From Eubacterium sp. (lineage in GTDB: Bacteria; Bacillota; Clostridia; Oscillospirales; Acutalibacteraceae): a stretch of 10,103 nt of DNA. The notes beneath the pieces are model-generated. The model searched no databases. It saw only the letters and a program-made list of their open reading frames with translations, and was not told the origin of the DNA. The DNA is taken from positions 1 through 10,103 of the forward strand of contig JAILGO010000166.1 of NCBI GenBank assembly GCA_024696725.1. The letters run 5' to 3'. Positions 6,390 to 10,103 of this stretch are shown here, piece by piece; position 1 is the stretch's first letter; each line of letters begins with the position of its first letter. The position numbers and the translations under genes were made by a program.

Positions 6390-7926
6390 TTTCTTCACCT
6401 CCGTGTTTCTTCGTCATTAACAGACCGAGCTCGTCCTTCTTAGCCGTTCTGCCGTCAACTATGCCGGTAACATAACCGGAGTTGATTACCATAATTCTGT
6501 CGCAGAGCTCGATAAGAACGTCGAGGTCCTCGCCTACGAAAATAATTGAAACGCCCTGCTCCTTCTGTTTATTGAGAAGGTTATATATCATATAGGACGA
6601 GTTGATATCAAGTCCTCTTACCGGGTAAGCTACCATAAGAAGTCTCGGCTCAAGAGCGATTTCTCTTCCGACGAGTACCTTCTGAACGTTACCGCCCGAA
6701 AGACGTCTTACGGGCGTGTCGACCCCCGGAGTAACCACCTCAAGCTCCTCGATAATCGACTCGGCGAGCTTTTTGGGCCTCTTTCTGTCAACAAATCCGC
6801 TTCCGCCGTTTTTATACGAGCGAAGCATCATATTGTCGGTTATGTCCATACTTCCGACGAGTCCCATACCGAGTCTGTCCTCGGGTACGAAGCTCATCGC
6901 TACGCCGAGCTTTCTTATATCTCTCGGCGATTTTCCGACGAGCTGCTGCTCTACATCGTCGTGGTCGGTAAAGAGTATGCTTGAGCCCTTTTCGCATTTC
7001 TGAAGTCCCGCGATGCTCTCAAGAAGCTCCTTCTGACCGCTTCCCGAAATACCCGCGATACCGAAAATCTCGCCGCTGTTAACGCTGAAATTAACGTCCG
7101 TAAGCGCGTTGCTTCCGTCGTACTTCTTAACGTTAAGCCTTTTAACGACAAGTCTCGTTTCGGGCTCGACGGGCTCCTTTCTCTCGATGTTAAGAGAAAT
7201 CTTTTCGCCGACCATAGCCTCGGTAAGACTCTGCTCGGTAGCCTCGGGCGTATTTACGACTCCGACGTTTTCGCCCTTCCTGAGAATAGCGACTCTGTCG
7301 GAAATCTCAAGAACCTCGTGAAGCTTGTGCGTAATAATAATTACGGTTTTATTATCCTTTTTCATATTGTTAAGGACGGTGAAAAGCTTCCTCGTTTCCT
7401 GAGGCGTCAATACTGCGGTGGGCTCGTCGAGAATGAGAATGTCAGCTCCCCTGTAAAGCACCTTTATAATTTCGACGGTCTGCTTTTCGGAAACGGACAT
7501 CTCATAAATCTTTTTATTTAAATCTATCTGGAATCCGTATTTATCGGTTATTTCCTTAATTCGTTTGGTTGCGTTTTTAATATTGTATTTTTCACCGTCG
7601 TCTATTCCGAGCACGATGTTTTCCGCAGCCGTAAAAACATCAATAAGCTTGAAATGCTGGTGAATCATTCCTATTTTACAATCAAAGGCGTCTCTCGGCG
7701 ACTTGATAACGACTTCCTTTCCGCCGACAAAAATCTGGCCCTCGTCGGGGTAATAGATTCCTGCGACCATATTCATAAGCGTAGTCTTGCCGGAGCCGTT
7801 TTCGCCGAGAATTGCAAGTATTTCGCCGTACTTTACCTGTAAGTCGACGTTTTTATTTGCAACTACTTTTGTGCCGAAAGCTTTGGTTATTCCTTTTAAT
7901 TCAAGTGCATACGAGGTTTTTTCCAT
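6379..7926 (-). CDS. Nucleoside ABC transporter ATPase, two fused NBDs (NupO/NupA-like)
   Basis: 515 residues from the ATG at 7924-7926, which has GGAGGT (7932-7937) five bases upstream. An earlier in-frame ATG (7962) would add 12 non-conserved residues. The protein carries two ATP-binding domains. In the first: Walker A GENGSGKTT (41-49), a degenerate signature SVSEKQ (144-149), Walker B ILILDEPTAVL (163-173) and H-loop ITHK (198-201). In the second: a degenerate Walker A GISGSGQKE (292-300), an intact signature LSGGNVQK (409-416), and Walker B LLMVAYPVRGLD (429-440) lacking the catalytic DE pair. Such asymmetry is usual for the sugar/nucleoside-type double ATPases, where one composite site hydrolyses ATP. 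It powers import by the two downstream permeases. Automatic pipelines sometimes name this family heme or simple-sugar ATPase; the neighbouring BMP lipoprotein, xpt and hpt argue for purine nucleosides. Confidence 0.92.
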   Translation of the reverse strand: MEKTSYALELKGITKAFGTKVVANKNVDLQVKYGEILAILGENGSGKTTLMNMVAGIYYPDEGQIFVGGKEVVIKSPRDAFDCKIGMIHQHFKLIDVFTAAENIVLGIDDGEKYNIKNATKRIKEITDKYGFQIDLNKKIYEMSVSEKQTVEIIKVLYRGADILILDEPTAVLTPQETRKLFTVLNNMKKDNKTVIIITHKLHEVLEISDRVAILRKGENVGVVNTPEATEQSLTEAMVGEKISLNIERKEPVEPETRLVVKRLNVKKYDGSNALTDVNFSVNSGEIFGIAGISGSGQKELLESIAGLQKCEKGSSILFTDHDDVEQQLVGKSPRDIRKLGVAMSFVPEDRLGMGLVGSMDITDNMMLRSYKNGGSGFVDRKRPKKLAESIIEELEVVTPGVDTPVRRLSGGNVQKVLVGREIALEPRLLMVAYPVRGLDINSSYMIYNLLNKQKEQGVSIIFVGEDLDVLIELCDRIMVINSGYVTGIVDGRTAKKDELGLLMTKKHGGEENEE

Positions 7927-7940
7927 TTTTGACCTCCGCG

Positions 7941-8020
7941 ATTTGGATAAACTATAAATCAAATTACCGTGGCAGCGTTTCCACTGCCACGGGTTTTATT
8001 ATTTCGGGTAAACTATGAAT
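7941..8020. repeat. Imperfect direct repeat (about 20 bp) flanking the hairpin
   Basis: Copy 1 at 7941-7959 (ATTTGGATAAACTATAAAT) and copy 2 at 8001-8020 (ATTTCGGGTAAACTATGAAT) agree at about 17 of 20 positions and share the core TAAACTAT. The copies bracket the intercistronic hairpin, and copy 2 reaches the stop codon of the lipoprotein gene. Purpose unknown; a small local duplication is the simplest explanation. Confidence 0.45.
7967..7992. other. Strong intercistronic hairpin after the lipoprotein gene
   Basis: CCGTGGCAG (7967-7975) and CTGCCACGG (7984-7992) are perfect 9-bp arms around an 8-nt loop. Read in the operon direction, the stem is followed by TAATTTGATTTATAG, a poor T tract, so read-through is expected. 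Read on the plus strand it is followed by a better T-rich stretch. Between a binding-protein gene and its ATPase/permease genes, such a hairpin typically stabilises the upstream message or ends part of the transcripts, so the binding protein is made in excess. Confidence 0.65.
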
Positions 8021-9363
8021 TAGTCGCCGAAGTTTGTGTTAATATTTGTAATGCCGTCGATTACAAGGTCGAAGTACGGAGCGGACCTGAATTCGTTACC
8101 GGACTCGTCGAAGTATCCGTCGTGAACAACGTTTGTGTCGCCCTTGAAGTCGCCGTCGATGTCAGCCATGTACTTTGTAAGGTGACCGTCAGCGTCAACC
8201 TCTGCGTTAGCGTTGATACCGTTCTTCTTATCAACGGTTACGGTGAAGGTGGATGTATCGTAAACATGGAGCGTTCCTGCCTTGAACTGGTCGATAACCT
8301 TGTTCAGCTCAGCGATTGTGGATTCGCCGTCAACAACATCCTGGTTGATACCGGAGATAACTACGGAGTTGGTAGCGATAGTTCCGCACCAGTTAGCCTC
8401 GATAGCTTCACCCTTGATGGTGTTTTCAATGATGTGCTGGAAGTAAGGAGCCCAGTTAATTGCGGAAGAAACGATGAAGGTGTTCTTACCTGCAGAATAT
8501 GTAGAACCGTTATAGGAAACGTTCGGAACGCCTGCAAGCTCACAAGCTGTGGGAGCGCCTAATGAGTCAGCGTGCTGAGAAATAAGTACGCAGTTATCCT
8601 TTTCGATTAATGCGGTAGCAGCCTCCTGCTCCTTAGCCTGGTCATACCATGAACCGGTGTAACGAACCTTCATTGTTGCGCTCGGGCAAACGCTCTTTGC
8701 GCCGAGATAGAAGGAGGTAAGACCTGATACAACCTCTGCATAAGTGAACGCGCCTACGTAACCGATGACAGCCTGCTCAGCAGTGATTTTGCCTTCCTTA
8801 ATCATATCGTTAAGCTTGATACCTGCAGCAACGCCGGCAATATATCTGCCTTCGTAGATAGCAGCGAACGCGTTATGATAGTTAGCAAGACCTGCGCCCT
8901 TGGCAGCAGTACCGGTAGCGTGACAGAACTCTACGTCGGGGAATTCCTTAGCAGCTCTCATCATGTGTGATTCGTGACCGAAGGAGTCAGCGAATACAAC
9001 CTTACAGCCCTTGTTCTTGGCAAGGTCAACAGCTGTGTTGTAGCAAGCGTCGTTTTCATCGATGTTTGTTACGATGATAACCTGCTCGTCGGTTAAGCCC
9101 ATGCCCTTAGCAGCTGCCTTTAAGCCGTCGATGAAGTTCTTGTCGTAGGTTGAGTTTTCGTCATGAAGACAGATAAGACCGATTTTGAAATCTGCGGGAA
9201 TCTCAACGTCGGATTTAATCTCTTCACGAGCGATGATTTCGGCGCTTTCGCCTTTCACTGTGTTTTCAGCAGTTTCTCCGCCCTTTGAGCAAGCTACGAA
9301 TACGCCTGCAACAGCGAGGATAACAGCAACGAGAACAGCAATGATTTTCTTTGTGTTTTTCAT
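8020..9363 (-). CDS. BMP/PnrA-type purine nucleoside-binding lipoprotein
   Basis: 447 residues from the ATG at 9361-9363, which has GGAGGG (9371-9376) seven bases upstream. The ATG at 9378 overlaps that site and is rejected. The start KNTKK plus a hydrophobic stretch ends in VFVAC, so Cys25 is the probable lipidated residue anchoring the protein outside the membrane. A Gly/Glu-rich tether follows. The two-lobed BMP fold starts at FKIGLICLHDENSTYDKNFIDGL (59-81). Further typical stretches are CKVVFADSFGHESHM (120-134), FAAIYEGRYIAGVAAG (166-181), IGYVGAF (200-206) and VLISQHADSLGAP (259-271). The family (Treponema PnrA, Lactococcus BmpA, B. subtilis YufN/NupN) binds purine nucleosides and feeds the ATPase and permeases downstream. 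The C-terminal 70-80 residues, with DADGHLTKYMADIDGDFKGD (390-409), are an extension compared with the minimal family. Codon choice is rich in GCT for Ala, suggesting high expression. Confidence 0.92.
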   Translation of the reverse strand: MKNTKKIIAVLVAVILAVAGVFVACSKGGETAENTVKGESAEIIAREEIKSDVEIPADFKIGLICLHDENSTYDKNFIDGLKAAAKGMGLTDEQVIIVTNIDENDACYNTAVDLAKNKGCKVVFADSFGHESHMMRAAKEFPDVEFCHATGTAAKGAGLANYHNAFAAIYEGRYIAGVAAGIKLNDMIKEGKITAEQAVIGYVGAFTYAEVVSGLTSFYLGAKSVCPSATMKVRYTGSWYDQAKEQEAATALIEKDNCVLISQHADSLGAPTACELAGVPNVSYNGSTYSAGKNTFIVSSAINWAPYFQHIIENTIKGEAIEANWCGTIATNSVVISGINQDVVDGESTIAELNKVIDQFKAGTLHVYDTSTFTVTVDKKNGINANAEVDADGHLTKYMADIDGDFKGDTNVVHDGYFDESGNEFRSAPYFDLVIDGITNINTNFGD

Positions 9364-9400
9364 GTGTTTTCCCTCCATAAAAAAATATTGAATGGTTTAT

Positions 9401-9425
9401 ATTATAAGGCTGACGCCGTTATAAT
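9401..9425 (-). promoter_or_regulatory. Inverted repeat with a consensus -10 hexamer before the lipoprotein gene
   Basis: ATTATAAGGC (9401-9410) pairs with GCC and TTATAAT (9415-9417, 9419-9425), with one bulged base, around TGAC. The minus-strand TATAAT at 9401-9406 could be a -10 element, but no credible -35 hexamer is found 16-18 bases upstream and there is no extended -10 TG. It may be an internal promoter, a processing hairpin, or a leftover from xpt's 3' end. A run of seven T sits about 20 bases further on, next to the ribosome binding site, too far to make a normal terminator. Confidence 0.35.
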
Positions 9426-10001
9426 CTATCTGAATACGATTTCGCCGGTTTCGTGGTTCATGCTTTCAACGATTGCGAGGCTTTCAACCTTAATACCTTT
9501 TTCGCGAAGCTTGTCGCCGCCGTGCTGATAACCCTTTTCAATTACCGTTCCGCAGCCCGCGAGCTCGGCTCCGCTTTGCCCGACGATATTGATTAAGCCC
9601 TTGAGCGCGTTTCCTATTGCAAGGAAGTCGTCAACGATAAGAATTTTATCGCCCTTGCCGAGAAAACGCTTCGAAACCATAATGTCGTAGGTCGTGCCGT
9701 GGGTGAAGCTTGCGACCGAGGTCGTATAAACGTCGCCCGCAATATTTTTCGTTTTCGTTTTCTTTGCAAAAACCAAAGGGCATTCAAATTCCTCTGCAAC
9801 CGCGGTACCGATAGCAATGCCGGAAGCCTCGATTGTCAGGATTTTGTTAACGCCCTCGTTTTTAAAAAGCCTATGAAATTCCTTCGCGATTTCGCGCATA
9901 AAGACGCAGTCAATCTGATGGTTAAGAAAGCAGTCTACCTTAAGGATATTACCCTCGTAAACCTCGCCCTCAGCGAGAATCTTCTGCTTGAGAAGTTCCA
10001 T
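9426..10001 (-). CDS. xpt: Xanthine phosphoribosyltransferase
   Basis: A cytoplasmic salvage enzyme converting xanthine and PRPP to XMP plus pyrophosphate; guanine is often also accepted in this family. The 191-residue length matches B. subtilis Xpt (194). Matching stretches include the start MELLKQKILAEGEV, LKVDCFLNHQID (20-31), KILTIEASGIAIGTAVA (53-69), a PRPP-binding loop ILIVDDFLAIGNALKGL (120-136) with both Asp residues, and GTVIEKGYQHGGDKL (151-165). The loop reads FLAIGNA where I recall FLANGQA in B. subtilis. The ATG at 9999-10001 is preceded by GGTGGTGA (10008-10015). It is the first gene of the operon, 62 bases ahead of the lipoprotein gene. Its leader is only about 28 bases long, too short for the purine riboswitch that often precedes xpt. 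Confidence 0.94.
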   Translation of the reverse strand: MELLKQKILAEGEVYEGNILKVDCFLNHQIDCVFMREIAKEFHRLFKNEGVNKILTIEASGIAIGTAVAEEFECPLVFAKKTKTKNIAGDVYTTSVASFTHGTTYDIMVSKRFLGKGDKILIVDDFLAIGNALKGLINIVGQSGAELAGCGTVIEKGYQHGGDKLREKGIKVESLAIVESMNHETGEIVFR

Positions 10002-10035
10002 TTTGCGTCACCACCGAAATCTAAATTACACAAAT

Positions 10036-10064
10036 ATAATATATTAATATTAGTCAATTTTCAA
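10036..10064 (-). promoter_or_regulatory. Promoter of the purine uptake/salvage operon
   Basis: On the minus strand, TTGAAA (-35, 10059-10064) is followed after exactly 17 bases by TATTAT (-10, 10036-10041). Five of six bases match consensus at -10 and four of six at -35, in an AT-rich setting. Transcription would start near 10029. The -35 lies inside one arm of the palindrome at 10055-10080, so a protein bound there would block RNA polymerase. Confidence 0.65.
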
Positions 10065-10080
10065 CAAATATTGAAAATTG
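10055..10080. promoter_or_regulatory. Perfect palindromic operator, CodY-like, over the -35 element
   Basis: Arms CAATTTTCAA (10055-10064) and TTGAAAATTG (10071-10080) are perfect complements around CAAATA. The core 10056-10079 starts with AATTTTC and ends with GAAAATT, the outer halves of the CodY consensus AATTTTCWGAAAATT. The core is 24 bp, the length of two 15-bp CodY motifs overlapping by 6 bp. By my count the motif at 10056-10070 matches 12 of 15 and the one at 10065-10079 matches 10 of 15. No T tract follows on the minus strand, so it is not a terminator. CodY is the best guess; another dimeric repressor with AT-rich half-sites remains possible. Confidence 0.6.
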
Positions 10081-10103
10081 ATACCGTTTCTTAACCTTTT
10101 TCT

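Noticed and set aside
6812..7003. Possible small genes within the ATPase region on both strands
   Set aside because: All open frames here overlap the second ATP-binding domain, which is fully conserved in its own frame; their translations are Arg/Ser-rich shadows.
7941..8020. Insertion sequence or MITE with target-site duplication
   Set aside because: The flanking copies are imperfect and too long for a typical target duplication, there are no terminal inverted repeats adjacent to them, and the interior is only about 40 bases.
7969..8562. 197-codon open frame on the plus strand opposite the lipoprotein gene
   Set aside because: It lies wholly antisense to a gene with clear family motifs, has a low-complexity Val/Asp-rich translation with no recognisable domain, and no ribosome binding site of the strength seen elsewhere in the window.
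9699..10094. 131-codon open frame on the plus strand opposite xpt
   Set aside because: It is antisense to xpt and its translation tracks the complementary codons of a conserved enzyme; it runs through the promoter and operator region of the operon.
10016..10103. Purine riboswitch before xpt
   Set aside because: Searched by eye for the conserved core and a terminator stem with T tract; neither is present. The palindrome there is AT-only apart from its end and junction bases, and no T run follows it.
1..10103. CRISPR array, tRNA/rRNA, phage or defence module
   Set aside because: No regularly spaced repeats, no cloverleaf-like or rRNA-like stretches, and no nuclease, helicase, integrase or toxin-like protein are visible; every gene fits transport, purine salvage or surface protein roles.

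Overview
The window reads as chromosomal DNA from a Firmicute of the class Clostridia, probably a gut or rumen Oscillospiraceae/Ruminococcus-like lineage. Supporting signs are strong AGGAGG-type ribosome binding sites, moderate base composition, a Lys-rich secreted fibronectin-III/Ig-like protein, and a B. subtilis/Lactococcus-type purine nucleoside transporter. The lineage is an inference from style, not from a marker gene. All nine convincing genes lie on the minus strand, so transcription runs from right to left.

Right part (about 10080 down to 3038): one long purine-acquisition operon. A promoter at 10036-10064 is overlapped by a perfect 26-bp palindrome (10055-10080). Then come xpt (xanthine phosphoribosyltransferase), a BMP/PnrA-type nucleoside-binding lipoprotein, a double-domain ABC ATPase, two permeases (the NupNOPQ / BmpA-NupABC arrangement), hpt (hypoxanthine/guanine phosphoribosyltransferase) and a translationally coupled YczE/YitT-like membrane protein. 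A clear intrinsic terminator (3038-3065) ends it. The logic is coherent: the lipoprotein captures purine nucleosides, the ABC complex imports them, and after intracellular conversion to bases Hpt and Xpt turn them into IMP, GMP and XMP. Hairpins after the lipoprotein gene (7967-7992) and before hpt (4283-4311) probably set different expression levels along the operon.

Left part (3036 down to 1): a second transcription unit starting from an extended -10 promoter (3008-3036). It holds a secreted protein (N-terminal beta-rich domain, Pro-Glu linker, FnIII-like and BIG2-like domains), then an MFS/GPH-type transporter whose ribosome binding site overlaps the preceding stop codon. The last 157 bases hold no gene but contain a probable terminator and a small AT-rich palindrome.

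Most of the content is recognisable. The most informative observation is the operator at the right end. Its 24-bp core has the two outer half-sites of the CodY box spaced exactly as two 15-bp CodY motifs overlapping by 6 bp, and it covers the -35 element. This suggests control by the GTP/branched-chain-amino-acid sensor CodY in place of the purine riboswitch often found before xpt. I saw no mobile element, CRISPR array, tRNA or rRNA, and no convincing undescribed defence-type system.
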